DNA of 64,000 nt, taken from positions 34,969-98,968 of the forward strand of contig JAYRMR010000013.1 in NCBI GenBank assembly GCA_041912595.1, written 5' to 3'. Positions within the stretch are counted from its first letter, which is position 1; the number at the start of each line of letters is the position of its first letter. This document shows, piece after piece, positions 34,507 through 43,852 of the stretch. Origin of the DNA: Roseateles_B sp041912595. Lineage in GTDB: Bacteria > Pseudomonadota > Gammaproteobacteria > Burkholderiales > Burkholderiaceae_C. Both the position numbers and the translations under genes were made by a program. Under the pieces are notes generated by a model. It had not been told where the DNA came from, did no database searches, and saw nothing but the letters and a program-made list of their open reading frames with translations.

Positions 34507-34900
34507 GCACGGCCCCGCGCAGCGTGCCCTGCGTGATCCCGCCTTCGAGGATGTTGCCCGGCTGCACGACGTGGCCGAAGTCCAGCTGCATGCGGATCAG
34601 GTCCGGCCACGGCGTGCCGTCGATCAGGATGCGCGGCGGCTTGACCTCGCCGCCATGCGTGCGGTGCCACTTGAGCCAGAAGAGCAGGTCGTTGCCGCAC
34701 ATGGGCACGTCGTCGCCGGCGTAGCTCAGTGACAGGCGCATGCCCGTGGCATTGGCCCCGCCGTAGACGGTGGCCTCCTCGATGCGTGCGGGCGACTTGT
34801 CCATCGCCTGCGAGATCTCGCGCACCGATTCCTCGGTGAGCAGGCGGGCCTTCCAGGCGGCCAGCAGTTTTTCCGAACCGCGTTGCTTGTCGATGCTCAT
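34499..34900 (-). CDS. Small protein partnered with the radical SAM enzyme; family unknown
   Basis: A 133-residue protein with a charged helical N-terminus (EKLLAAWKARLLTEESVREISQAMD), a single Cys (VPMCGND) and a Gly-rich C-terminus (EGGITQGTLRGAVRG). It is encoded just upstream of the radical SAM gene, overlapping by 8 bp, so the two are translationally coupled. It might be the substrate, a peptide-binding chaperone, or an independent enzyme. I do not recognise the family. Confidence 0.78.
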   Translation of the reverse strand: MSIDKQRGSEKLLAAWKARLLTEESVREISQAMDKSPARIEEATVYGGANATGMRLSLSYAGDDVPMCGNDLLFWLKWHRTHGGEVKPPRILIDGTPWPDLIRMQLDFGHVVQPGNILEGGITQGTLRGAVRG

Positions 34901-35124
34901 GATGCGAACTTCCTTGAGGGGTTGCTGAGGCGTCCGCGCGACGTGCGCGGGGTAGCCAGCCCAATCTAGGCGGCAGGCGCGAGCCACCGCGCCCACGAGC
35001 TAGGGGGCTCCGGCGCGGGCGTCCTCAAACTTGTGGGCCCGCGGGCCGATTTAGTCTCCGTGCCGAACAAGGTGTTCGCCCCCTGACCGGCGCGGCCGCA
35101 TCAAGAACCGCCTAGGATGCCGGC

Positions 35125-35769
35125 ATGTCGCGCCCCGATGCCCTCCTTCCCCGCAAGTCCCCGCGCCAGCGCCGCGCCCGCCACACGGTGGACAGCCTCC
35201 TGGAGGCGGCGGCGCAGCTGATCGAGACGCAGGGCATGGACGGCTTCAACACCAACGCCGTGGCCGAGCGGGCGGGCGTGAGCATCGGCTCGCTCTACCA
35301 GTACTTCCCGTCCAAGGACGCCCTGACGCTGGCTCTGCTTGAGCGCGAGGCCGGGCGCTTCGAGGCCGACGCCCTCGCCGCGCTGGACGCGCCCGACGGC
35401 CCCGCCGCCCTGCACCACCTGATCGGCGCGTCGGTGCGCCAGCAGCTGGAGCGGCCGGAACTGGCGCGCCTGCTCGATGAACAGGAGGGCCGCCCCGAGC
35501 TGCGCGCCCGGCTGGACAAGGGCCGCTTCGGCCAGCTGATCGGCACGCTGCTGCAACGCCCCGGCCTGCCCCGGCAGGCGGATGCCGGCCTGGCCGCCGC
35601 GGACGTCGCCGCCCTGATCCGCGGCCTCGTCGATGGCGCGGGTGAGCGGCGCGAGCGCGACCTGCCCCATCTGCAGCGTCGCGTCGAAGCGGCCGTCTTC
35701 GGCTACCTGGAACGGGCGGCGGCCGCTGCACCAGGGCGGCAAGGCCGCGAATGTGAGTCGGGAATGTGA
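35125..35769 (+). CDS. TetR-family transcriptional regulator
   Basis: A 214-residue repressor-type protein. The N-terminal helix-turn-helix is VDSLLEAAAQLIETQGMDGFNTNAVAERAGVSIGSLYQYFPSKDALTLALLERE; the rest is the variable ligand-binding helical domain. The neighbouring VOC gene follows by 127 bp on the same strand. Ligand unknown. Confidence 0.92.
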   Translation: MSRPDALLPRKSPRQRRARHTVDSLLEAAAQLIETQGMDGFNTNAVAERAGVSIGSLYQYFPSKDALTLALLEREAGRFEADALAALDAPDGPAALHHLIGASVRQQLERPELARLLDEQEGRPELRARLDKGRFGQLIGTLLQRPGLPRQADAGLAAADVAALIRGLVDGAGERRERDLPHLQRRVEAAVFGYLERAAAAAPGRQGRECESGM

Positions 35770-35896
35770 GTCGGACATGGGGACTGGCGCCGCCCCCGCC
35801 TGATCCGGCCGGCCGGCCATGGGCCGCCGGGATGCGAGTACCGGGCCGGCGGGCCGCTCCCTAGCATGGGCGGACCTTTCAACGCACGGAGATGCC

Positions 35897-36307
35897 ATGC
35901 CTCAGTCCCGCCATCAGGCCCCCGCCACCATGACGCTCAACCACCTCAGCTTCCCCTCCGCCGACCTGGAGGCGACCACGCAGTTCTTCGAGCAGCAGCT
36001 GGGCTGCGTCGTCCGTCGCATGGGCGCCTTCAACTTCCTCAAGCACCAGGGCTTCGACATCGTGATCGAGGACGGCCGCCTGCACGGCGTCAGCGCCGTC
36101 GACTGGCCCCGCAACTTCCACATCGGCTTCGAGCTGCCCAGCCGCCTGGCCGTGGTCGAGCTGTTCGAGCGCTTCACCGCCCAGGGCGTGCGCTTCACGC
36201 AGACGCTGCACCACGCCATGCGCGGCACCCGCTTCTTCTGCGAGGCCCCGGGCGGCCTGGTGATCGAGGTCAACACCCGGGAGGATGCCCAGATCCCGCT
36301 GGACTGA
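35897..36307 (+). CDS. VOC family protein
   Basis: A 136-residue VOC protein with the expected metal-ligand positions: NHLSF near the start, FHIGFEL in the middle, and LVIEVNTR at the end. GGAG at 35888-35891 is well spaced for the ATG at 35897. Possibly controlled by the TetR regulator upstream. Confidence 0.88.
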   Translation: MPQSRHQAPATMTLNHLSFPSADLEATTQFFEQQLGCVVRRMGAFNFLKHQGFDIVIEDGRLHGVSAVDWPRNFHIGFELPSRLAVVELFERFTAQGVRFTQTLHHAMRGTRFFCEAPGGLVIEVNTREDAQIPLD

Positions 36308-36327
36308 GCCCGCGTCGCGCCGGGCCC

Positions 36328-37254
36328 TCAGGCGGGCGGCTGGCCCGCCTCCTCCAGCAGCCAGTCACGAAAGGCCGCGAGGCGGGGCAGGCCGGCGCAT
36401 TCGCTGCGGTACACCACGTAGTAGGACAGCGGCGATCGGTATTCGACCGCCGGAAAGAGCCTCACGAGCCGCCCCGCGGCCAGGTCGTCCCGGACCATCA
36501 CGCTGCGGGCCAGCGCCACGCCCTGGCCTTCGGCCGCGGCCTGCAGCACGGCGGCCGAATTGTTGATGCGCAGGGGGCAGCGCGCCAGGCGGGCGCGCAC
36601 GCCGGCGGCCTCCAGCCAGCTCGCCCAACCGGGGAAGCCGGCGTGGTCGTCCATGGACTCGTCGTGGATCAGCGTCTCCTTCAGCAGATCCTCCGGCTCG
36701 CGGAAGCGCGCCGTGGCCTGCAGCAGGCGGGGCGCGCAGACCGGGAACAGGTCTTCGTCCAGCAGCTTCACCGCGTTCAGGCCCGGCCAGTGGCCCAGGC
36801 CATAGCGCACGCCGATGTCCACGCGCTGCGCGACGAAGTCCAGCGCCTTCAGCCGCGTCTCCAGGCGGACGTCCGTCTCCGGGTGGCGCAGCTGGAACCG
36901 CTCCAGGCGCGGCAGCAGCCACTTGGCCGCGAAGGCCGGGCTGACGGTCAGGGTCAGCACCCCGTGGCCCGCCCCTTCCCGCAGCCGCTCCATGCCCATG
37001 GCCAGGCGGTCCAGGCCGGCGCGGATGTCCGGCAGCGCGCGCTCGGCGGCCTCGGTGGGCTGCAGCCGGGCGCGGCCGCTGCTGCCGCGCAGGAACAGCG
37101 GCGTGCCCAGCCCGTCCTCCAGCGAGCGCACCAGCTGCCCCACGGCCGCGGGCGTCACGTGCAGCTCCGCCGCCGCCAGCGCAAAGCTCTGGTGCCGCGC
37201 CGACGCCTCGAAGGCGCGCAGGGCGTTGAGGTGGGCCAGTGGCTTGCCGTTCAT
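36328..37254 (-). CDS. LysR-family transcriptional regulator (GcvA-like)
   Basis: A 308-residue regulator: N-terminal winged helix-turn-helix (LRAFEASARHQSFALAAAELHVTPAAVGQLVRSLEDGLGTPLFLR), then a substrate-binding domain resembling GcvA/AmpR types. It is divergently transcribed from the SDR gene at 37468, with 213 bp between, the standard layout for a regulator and its target. Confidence 0.93.
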   Translation of the reverse strand: MNGKPLAHLNALRAFEASARHQSFALAAAELHVTPAAVGQLVRSLEDGLGTPLFLRGSSGRARLQPTEAAERALPDIRAGLDRLAMGMERLREGAGHGVLTLTVSPAFAAKWLLPRLERFQLRHPETDVRLETRLKALDFVAQRVDIGVRYGLGHWPGLNAVKLLDEDLFPVCAPRLLQATARFREPEDLLKETLIHDESMDDHAGFPGWASWLEAAGVRARLARCPLRINNSAAVLQAAAEGQGVALARSVMVRDDLAAGRLVRLFPAVEYRSPLSYYVVYRSECAGLPRLAAFRDWLLEEAGQPPA

Positions 37255-37467
37255 GAAGATTTTCTTTCTCGTGCGGACAGATTATCTCGTTTGTCAGCTC
37301 GGCAGGCGCCGCGAAGAATCCAATCCGACGACGCCGCCAACCTTCAGGGTCGGTGGAGTCGCCAAGTCAGTCGGTGGGCTCGGACCGGATAGCTTTTCTT
37401 TCTCATCCGAAGCTGAACCCGCGGGCGCCAATTCCAAGGACCACACGGTTTCAAAAAGAGGTTTCAG

Positions 37468-38241
37468 ATGAGTGATGCATTTCAAGGCAGGAAGCTGCTG
37501 GTGCTGGGCGGGACGAGCGGCATGGGTCTGGAGACCGCACGCCTGGTGCTGGCGCAGGGCGGCAGCGCGGTGATCGTCGGCCATGACGCCGGCAAGGCGG
37601 AGGCGGCGCGGGCGCAGCTGGCCGCGCTGGGCCCCGTACAGGCCATGACGGCGGACCTGGGCAGCGACCCGGGCGTGGCCGCCCTGCTGGAGGTGCTGCG
37701 CGGCCGGCACGCCGACATCGACCTGCTGGTGAACGCCGCGGGCGTCTTCTTCCCCAAGCCCTTCCTGGACCACGAGGCCGCCGACTACGAGCGCTACATG
37801 GCCCTGAACAAGGCCTTCTTCTTCATCACGCAGGCCGTGGCTCGGCAGTGGGTGAGCCAGGGGCGGCCGGGCGCCATCGTCAACATCGGCTCCATGTGGG
37901 CACGCCAGGCCATCGCGGCCACGCCCTCCTCGGCCTATTCCATGGCCAAGGCCGGCCTGCACGCGCTGACCCAGCATCTGGCCATGGAGCTGGCGCCGCA
38001 TCGCATCCGCGTCAACGCCGTCTCGCCGGCCGTCGTGGAGACGCCCGTCTACGAGCGCTTCATCCCCAAGGACCAGGTCGCCGCCACCCTGCAGGGCTTC
38101 AACAGCTTCCACCCCCTCGGCCGCGTCGGCCGGCCGCAGGACGTGGCCGAGGCCATCGCCTTCCTGCTGTCCGACAAGGCGGACTGGGTGACGGGGGCGG
38201 TGTGGGATGTGGATGGCGGGGTGATGGCGGGTCGCAACTGA
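37468..38241 (+). CDS. SDR-family oxidoreductase
   Basis: A 257-residue classical short-chain dehydrogenase/reductase. The cofactor loop is GGTSGMGLETA (residues 14-24), the core NAAG (89-92) and the catalytic Ser142, Tyr157 and Lys161 (YSMAK). The C-terminal VTGAVWDVDGGVMAG fits the family. The substrate cannot be told. Likely controlled by the divergent LysR protein. Confidence 0.92.
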   Translation: MSDAFQGRKLLVLGGTSGMGLETARLVLAQGGSAVIVGHDAGKAEAARAQLAALGPVQAMTADLGSDPGVAALLEVLRGRHADIDLLVNAAGVFFPKPFLDHEAADYERYMALNKAFFFITQAVARQWVSQGRPGAIVNIGSMWARQAIAATPSSAYSMAKAGLHALTQHLAMELAPHRIRVNAVSPAVVETPVYERFIPKDQVAATLQGFNSFHPLGRVGRPQDVAEAIAFLLSDKADWVTGAVWDVDGGVMAGRN

Positions 38242-38355
38242 GCGATCGCCCCCGGCGGCATCCCTAGCAATGCAGATGCGCCCGGGCCGGAAGTCCGTCA
38301 GCATCGTCAGCTCTTCCCCGCCTGCGACGTCAGGCAACACCCTGGAGGCGAGACG

Positions 38356-39102
38356 ATGGACACCCCGATGATCTCGAGGATCGAGGCCGCCGAGCGCTAC
38401 CTCAAGCTGGCCCGCGAGCTGGCCATCCTGGCCGTGGGCCTGTACCTCGCGCTGCTGCTGCTCCCGGCCGCGCCGGCCCTCGCCAGAAACCTGAGCGGCC
38501 TGCGCGTGACCGAGGTCGAGGCCCTGGGCATCAAGGCCCGGCTCGAGGAGGCGCAGCGCAGCGTGCAGAGCGCCCTCGGGCCGGCCCAGCCCGTGGCGGA
38601 CGCCAAGGCCGACATCCCCTCCACCACGACCGTGCAGCTCTACCAGGCCCTGGACAAGCTCAACGCCCTGCAGCGCGCAGTCGACCCCATCATCGAGCCC
38701 GCCCGCAGTGCGGCGCCGGCGGCCCTGGGCGGCGCCCCGGCTCCGGCGACCGCCGTCCTGTCCACCAGCAACGGCAACGGTGCCGCCAGCCCGTCGTCGG
38801 CCGGGCCCGGCAATGGCGCCGGCGGCACGTACTGGGTCTACCTGGGCGAGCTGCGGGGCAGCAGCCTGCGCTCCGACTCCTTCAGCCTCACGGGCGTGCC
38901 GGAAATCGGCAGCCAACTGGTGGCCCGGACCAGCCTCAACAAGCGCCGGACGGCCCCGGTGGAGCGTGATGGCGTGCGCTACATGGGCGAACCGCTGGGC
39001 GTGGTGAGCGAGGGGGCGGCGCTCGTCGTGGTCGCCCTGGACCGCGGGCAGCTGAAGGAGGGCACCGAGGCGGTATGGGCCAAGGTGCGGCCGGCCTCGT
39101 GA
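38356..39102 (+). CDS. Membrane-anchored protein of unknown function
   Basis: A 248-residue protein with one transmembrane helix (LAILAVGLYLALLLLPAAPALA, residues ~22-43). A helical region rich in Ala and Gln follows, then an Ala/Ser/Gly-rich linker and a C-terminal domain of beta character (YWVYLGELRGSSLRS ... VVVALDRGQLKEGTEAVWAKV) that looks SH3-like. A GGAGGCGAGACG leader supports the ATG at 38356. The C-terminal domain probably faces the periplasm. Confidence 0.72.
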   Translation: MDTPMISRIEAAERYLKLARELAILAVGLYLALLLLPAAPALARNLSGLRVTEVEALGIKARLEEAQRSVQSALGPAQPVADAKADIPSTTTVQLYQALDKLNALQRAVDPIIEPARSAAPAALGGAPAPATAVLSTSNGNGAASPSSAGPGNGAGGTYWVYLGELRGSSLRSDSFSLTGVPEIGSQLVARTSLNKRRTAPVERDGVRYMGEPLGVVSEGAALVVVALDRGQLKEGTEAVWAKVRPAS

Positions 39103-39133
39103 GGCGGGCTGAGCGCCGGGCCCGCCCGTCGGC

Positions 39134-39523
39134 CTACACCTCCGGCGAGAAGAACAGCGTCGTGCCGCACTGCCCGCAGATGTGGGCGCGCATATAGGTT
39201 TTGTTCATCAGGTTCCGGATCTGCACCTCGTTCGAGCCACAGGAACAGCAGCGCACACGCCCGCGCTCATCCACCAGCGTCGGGTGCTGCTGCCGGTACC
39301 ACCCATGGTTGAAGCGCCGGCGTCGCCGCCCCTGCAGGATGGCGGCCACAAAGACGCTGATGAACAGGCCCGGGACGGTGATCGTCAGCAGCGTGACGCC
39401 CCAAGGGCTCCAGGTGCGGTCGTGGGTCACATCGCCCCAGCACACCAGCGCGAAGGCAGCCAGCGCCACGATCAGAAGGACGCCGGCCACGCGCGATTCC
39501 CAGCCAGAGATTTTGGGTTCCAT
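39134..39523 (-). CDS. Small membrane protein with C-terminal zinc ribbon
   Basis: A 129-residue protein with two membrane helices (VLLIVALAAFALVCWG and LLTITVPGLFISVFVAAIL) and a cytoplasmic C-terminal zinc-ribbon-like motif (RCCSCGSNEV ... HICGQCGT). No known family was recognised. It starts at the ATG at 39523. Confidence 0.7.
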   Translation of the reverse strand: MEPKISGWESRVAGVLLIVALAAFALVCWGDVTHDRTWSPWGVTLLTITVPGLFISVFVAAILQGRRRRRFNHGWYRQQHPTLVDERGRVRCCSCGSNEVQIRNLMNKTYMRAHICGQCGTTLFFSPEV

Positions 39524-39686
39524 GCCCCATGATGGCCACGACCCGCGGGGCCTCACGGCGCATTCCAGTCGGAAATGCCAAATGTTTCTCGATGTAACAA
39601 CAATCGAACGAGCGTTCGATGGCACCCCGGCGGGCGGGCGCCACGACAGCGCCTGGCAGCGACGACGGAGGGGACCGGCACGGCGC

Positions 39687-41060
39687 TCAACGCCGTCGTC
39701 GCCCGCCCTGCCGCCTTCCGAGTTGCCCCCACCAGGCTCCCGCCACCATCACCCCCATCGACGACAGCAGCAGGTACAGCGCCACGCCCTCCGCCAGCCG
39801 CGAGGCCGCGCCCACAGCGGAGGTCAGCGCCGCCAGGCCCGCCAGCACGCCGAAGGCCAGCAGCGTCGCCCAGCGTGGCATCTGGTTGTAGCGCGCCACC
39901 AGGGCCGGGCGCTGCAGTTGCAGGGCCTGCCGGGTGAGGTGGTCGCGGTAGCCCATCATGAACAGGCCGAAGGCCGCCCCGAGCGCCGCGCTGCCCCCCA
40001 GTTGCAGCCCCCATCCGCCCGCCGATGCGGCCGCCGGCAGGAGCAGGCTGGCCGCCACGAGCATCAGCGTCACCGGGGCCACCGGCAGCCACGCCAGACG
40101 CGGCGCCCAGCGTCGCCACTGCACGCAGGCATTGCTGAGCATCGCAGCGGCATAGACCACGGCGATCAGCAGCCAGGCGCGCTCCATCGCGCCGTCCTGC
40201 GCGAGCAGGTCGCGCAGCAGGAAGGGAGCGGCACTCGCCAGGACACAGTAGTTGGCGTAGACCAGCACGCCGGCCCACCACAGCGCCCACTCCGCGATGT
40301 CGCGGGTGGCTGGCGTGCGCGAAGGCTCGATGGAGGCAGTGCGCTGGGCGTTGGCCTCGTGGGGGCCAGTCGACGGGGTGGCCGGGGTGGTGGCCGGCGT
40401 GGTGCCCGGCGTGGTGACGCCTGTGTCGGTCGAGACGGTGGCACCGGCGGCAAGGGCGGCGGTGGCGTCCGCCACTTGCGCAGGGCTCGAGCTCCTCACC
40501 GGCTTCAGCAGGCACCCACCGCTCACCCCCACCAAGGCCACCATGGCCAGCAGCAGCGTCTGCGCCGCGGCACCGCCCGGCGGCAGGACGCTGAAGGCGC
40601 CCGGCGCAAGCAGCATGCCCAGGAAGCGCAGCAGTGAGATGCTCAGGTCGTTGGCCACTCGCCCGTCCACGCCGGCCTGCAGCACGGAGCACTCGTCGAA
40701 GCGCTGCATCAGTGCGCCCGAGCTGAAGGACAGCGCCCAGACCAGGCCCGCGTAGGCCAGGGGGCTGTGGAAAGCGTCCGAGCCCGCCAGCATCAGCAGC
40801 ACGGCGTAGACGGCGCAGCCCGCCCACATCGGCGCGGGGCGCATCGGGGCGCCCCGTTGGCGCGTCGCCCACGCCAGGCCCAGCAGCGCCGCGACCGCGC
40901 CGCCCAGCAGCACCGCCGTGGTCCACATCGCCTCCTGCGGATGACGCCAGAAGCGGTGTTGCGGGAAGACGGTGATGCAGGCCGTGTTGGCGAAGGAGAA
41001 GGACAGGAAGGCCAGGTTGCGCACCCAGCGCCCGGCCGCGTTCCGTGGCGGCGCGCTCAT
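39687..41060 (-). CDS. Multi-pass membrane transporter, MFS-like
   Basis: A 457-residue protein with about 11 hydrophobic segments and a central hydrophilic Thr/Pro/Ala-rich loop (TTPGTTPATTPATPSTG) dividing it in two halves, as in the major facilitator superfamily. Its start overlaps the desaturase stop by four bases, so it is the last gene of a lipid-related operon. Substrate unknown; a lysophospholipid or fatty-acid-related compound would fit the context. Confidence 0.65.
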   Translation of the reverse strand: MSAPPRNAAGRWVRNLAFLSFSFANTACITVFPQHRFWRHPQEAMWTTAVLLGGAVAALLGLAWATRQRGAPMRPAPMWAGCAVYAVLLMLAGSDAFHSPLAYAGLVWALSFSSGALMQRFDECSVLQAGVDGRVANDLSISLLRFLGMLLAPGAFSVLPPGGAAAQTLLLAMVALVGVSGGCLLKPVRSSSPAQVADATAALAAGATVSTDTGVTTPGTTPATTPATPSTGPHEANAQRTASIEPSRTPATRDIAEWALWWAGVLVYANYCVLASAAPFLLRDLLAQDGAMERAWLLIAVVYAAAMLSNACVQWRRWAPRLAWLPVAPVTLMLVAASLLLPAAASAGGWGLQLGGSAALGAAFGLFMMGYRDHLTRQALQLQRPALVARYNQMPRWATLLAFGVLAGLAALTSAVGAASRLAEGVALYLLLSSMGVMVAGAWWGQLGRRQGGRRRR

Positions 41061-42127
41061 GCCGACGGCGCCGCGGCGGGCCGCGGATCGACGTGGAAGT
41101 CCAGCACCCGCTGATAGCAATGCCAGAACGGCGCCTCGTGATAGGGCAGGCCATGCGCCGTCACGAACGCCCGCACATAGGGCGCGGCGCGGTGCAGGTG
41201 GTGGCGAGGCAGGTGCGGGAAGAGGTGGTGCTCCAGCTGCTTCTCCAGGCCGCCGAAGACGAAGTGCGTCCACCAGCCCCCGGCGTAGTTGCGCGTGGTG
41301 CGCGACTGCAGGCTGACCACATCCAGGGCCTTCGCCTCCTCCGGCGTGAAGGTCTCGAGGTCGTAGTGGTTGCCCGCGAACGCCGAGTTCAGGTACAGCA
41401 TGCCGATATGCGTGTGCAGCAGGAACAGCAGGAGGCCCAGCCACGAGCCCGACAGCAGCACGAAGAAGGCCAGCTGCCCGCCGAGGCCCATCAGCACGGC
41501 CACGAGCTCAGCCGCGAAGCGCTCGCGGTGGTGGCGGAAGCAGTAGTAGCCGTCGCGCAGCGCCATGAAGATCAGCGTGGCCGGCAGGTAGACGCCGTTG
41601 TAGCGGGTGAAGAGGAAGAGGCCGAGCCAGGCGGTGAGGCGCGAGTGATAGCGACGCGTCGGGTCCCAGCGCTCGCGCTGGTCCAGGTCCTCGCCGCGCA
41701 CATTGGTGCGGGCGTGGTGACGGTTGTGCCCATAGCGCCAGCCGCTGGGGAACTCGCCCAGCACGCCGGCCGTCAGCGAGGCAAAGCGGCGGTTGGCCTG
41801 GATGCCCGGCCAGCTGCCGCCATGCGCGGCGTCGTGCATCAGCCAGCCGTTGCGATAGAAGAGGAAGCTGCCCAGCACAAAGAGCGGCGCCGCCGCCCAG
41901 AGCGACCCGGCCTGGGCGACCCCGCGTGCGGCGTAGAAGGCCAGCGCGCTGCCGAGCAGGTTGAGGACGAGCTCCAGGATCGCGCGGCCCGGCTTGCGCT
42001 CGAAGCAGCCGGCGGCCTCCAGCTGGGCGCGCAGGGTGGCGAGGTTGGGGGTGACGGACATGGCGGGCATGGCGGGCATGGCGGGCGAGGATGCCGGGCG
42101 TGCCGGGGGATGTTGAAGCGTCGTCAT
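41057..42127 (-). CDS. Membrane fatty acid desaturase
   Basis: A 356-residue di-iron desaturase with the three His boxes HDAAH (98-102), HNRHH (134-138) and QLEHHLFPHLPRHH near the C-terminus. It introduces double bonds into lipid-bound or CoA/ACP-bound acyl chains at the inner membrane; a front-end-type Q-x-x-H-H third box suggests linoleoyl/delta-6-like family members. No fused cytochrome b5 domain is present. It has four-base overlaps with both operon neighbours. A short repeat (GCCATGCCC) encodes MPAMPAM in the N-terminus. Confidence 0.92.
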   Translation of the reverse strand: MTTLQHPPARPASSPAMPAMPAMSVTPNLATLRAQLEAAGCFERKPGRAILELVLNLLGSALAFYAARGVAQAGSLWAAAPLFVLGSFLFYRNGWLMHDAAHGGSWPGIQANRRFASLTAGVLGEFPSGWRYGHNRHHARTNVRGEDLDQRERWDPTRRYHSRLTAWLGLFLFTRYNGVYLPATLIFMALRDGYYCFRHHRERFAAELVAVLMGLGGQLAFFVLLSGSWLGLLLFLLHTHIGMLYLNSAFAGNHYDLETFTPEEAKALDVVSLQSRTTRNYAGGWWTHFVFGGLEKQLEHHLFPHLPRHHLHRAAPYVRAFVTAHGLPYHEAPFWHCYQRVLDFHVDPRPAAAPSA

Positions 42128-43077
42128 GCGCTCACCTGCATCAGCAGCCAGAACCAGGGGGCGACGAAGATCAGGCTGTCGCAGCGGTCCAGCGCGCCGC
42201 CCTGCCCCGGCAGCAGCGTGCCGGTGTCCTTCACGCCCGCGTCGCGCTTCCAGCACGAGACCAGCAGATCACCCACCAGGCCCAGGCCGACCATGGCCAG
42301 CGCCAGCAGCACGCCCGCCCAGGCCGGCAGGCCCAGCAGCCATGGCGCCAGCGCAAAGCCCAGCCCCGAGCAGATCAGCGCGGCAAAGGCCAGCCCCTCC
42401 CAGGTCTTGGCCGGGCTGATGGACGACGCCAGCGCATGGCGGCCCCAGCACTTGCCGCCGACGTACTGCATGGCGTCCGAGAAGATCACCAGCACGAAGA
42501 AGAAGCCGCCCTGGCCCGCGCCGCCCAAGGGCCGGGAGGCCGGCGCCTGCAACACCAGCAGGCTGACGAAGAGGAAGAGCGTGACGCAGGCATTGAGCAC
42601 CAGCATGAGCCCGCCGACGCGAGTGATGAAGCGCTCCGGGCCGCCGGCCAGCATCTGCACCGGACCCAGCAGCAGGCCGCTGTAGACCAGGCACAGGCCC
42701 AGCGCCCAGGGCATCAGGCCGAGGGCCGCCAGCACGTGCGCGGCGAGGCTCAGCAGCGCGGCCAGCCCGCCGTGCAGGCGCTGCTCGGCGGGCGACAGCG
42801 GCAGCAGCCGAAGCCCTTCGCGCAGCAGGATCAGGGAGGTGCCGGCGCAGACCAGCCATGTCAGCCCCGTGCCCAGCAGCAGCGTCAGCGCGGCCAGCAG
42901 GATGACGGGCACCCAGGATTGCACGGCCTGCTGCACCCGGCGCTGCGGGCGCACGGCGGGATGCAGATAGGTCACCGCTGTGGCGGTCGAGACGGCGGCG
43001 AGGCCGCCGCCCACGAGGAGCCAGAGGTCCGGAGGGGCGGGGGCGAGCTGCCAGAGCGCAGAGAAATCGGTCTTCAA
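42124..43077 (-). CDS. Phosphatidate cytidylyltransferase-like (CdsA family)
   Basis: A ~317-residue multi-pass membrane enzyme. The CDP-diglyceride synthetase signature is clear: SCWKRDAGVKDTGTLLPGQGGALDRCDS, preceded by FSDAMQYVGGKCWG and SPAKTWEGL. It makes CDP-diacylglycerol from phosphatidate and CTP. The family motif normally ends PGHGG; here it is PGQGG. No ATG fits between the divergent gene and the first membrane helix, so a TTG at 43077 (MKTDFSALW) is proposed; a GTG further upstream is an alternative. Confidence 0.85.
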   Translation of the reverse strand: MKTDFSALWQLAPAPPDLWLLVGGGLAAVSTATAVTYLHPAVRPQRRVQQAVQSWVPVILLAALTLLLGTGLTWLVCAGTSLILLREGLRLLPLSPAEQRLHGGLAALLSLAAHVLAALGLMPWALGLCLVYSGLLLGPVQMLAGGPERFITRVGGLMLVLNACVTLFLFVSLLVLQAPASRPLGGAGQGGFFFVLVIFSDAMQYVGGKCWGRHALASSISPAKTWEGLAFAALICSGLGFALAPWLLGLPAWAGVLLALAMVGLGLVGDLLVSCWKRDAGVKDTGTLLPGQGGALDRCDSLIFVAPWFWLLMQVSA

Positions 43078-43225
43078 GGGAGTGGGGAAAACTGCAAAGG
43101 TGCGATCATGCCCGCCCGCGACGCGCCCCACCCGCTGTGCAGCCCGCGCCGGACCGCATGTTTGCGGGACGCCGGCGTAAGCGCACGCGGGCGGGCGCTC
43201 ACACCCTTCCCCTGCCAGCTCCGTC

Positions 43226-43852
43226 ATGACCTCGTACGCCGCGATCCCCAATGCCATCACCCTCGGCTCCGCCGCTTCCGCGAGCGTGGGTCTGTTGTAC
43301 CTGGGATGGGCGACGCCCGGGCAGGCCGTGGCCGTGGGCACGCTGTGCCTGGCCATCTGCCTGCTGTGCGATGTGCTGGACGGCAAGCTGGCCCGCGCCC
43401 TGGGGGTGAGCTCGCCCCTGGGCGCGCAGCTCGACAGCCTGGCCGACCTCCTCGCCTTCGGCGTGCTGCCCGCCTTCGCCATGGCCAAGGTGCTGACGCC
43501 GGCCGGCGCGCCGTCCTGGGGCGTCGCGGCCCTGTGCATCAGCTACGTCCTCGCCGCCGTGCTGCGGCTCGCCCGCTTCAGCGAGCGTGGCCTCGTGCGC
43601 AACCGCTTCGGCGAATGCTTCCAGGGCCTGCCCAGCTCCGTCGCCGCCATCGTGCTCATGGCCGGCGTGGTGCTGCACCCGCGGGGCCCGGCGACCGACC
43701 TCGCCCTCGCCCTCCTCGCCCTCGGCCTGTCCGTGGCCATGAACCTGTCCTTCCCCTTCCCGAAGCGGGGCATCGGCTTCTATCCCTTTGTCCTGCTCGT
43801 GCCGGTGATGGTCGCGGGGGCGTGGGGGTGCTTGCCGGGTGTGGGGGTCTGA
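43226..43852 (+). CDS. CDP-alcohol phosphatidyltransferase (PssA-like)
   Basis: A 208-residue integral membrane enzyme with the complete CDP-alcohol phosphotransferase motif D-x2-D-G-x2-A-R-x8-G-x3-D-x3-D (from CDVLDGKLAR to LDSLADL). The N-terminus (IPNAITLGSAASASVGLLYL) resembles phosphatidylserine synthase. It uses CDP-diacylglycerol, the product of the divergent CdsA-like gene, to make a phospholipid; which alcohol it uses is not certain. Confidence 0.9.
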   Translation: MTSYAAIPNAITLGSAASASVGLLYLGWATPGQAVAVGTLCLAICLLCDVLDGKLARALGVSSPLGAQLDSLADLLAFGVLPAFAMAKVLTPAGAPSWGVAALCISYVLAAVLRLARFSERGLVRNRFGECFQGLPSSVAAIVLMAGVVLHPRGPATDLALALLALGLSVAMNLSFPFPKRGIGFYPFVLLVPVMVAGAWGCLPGVGV

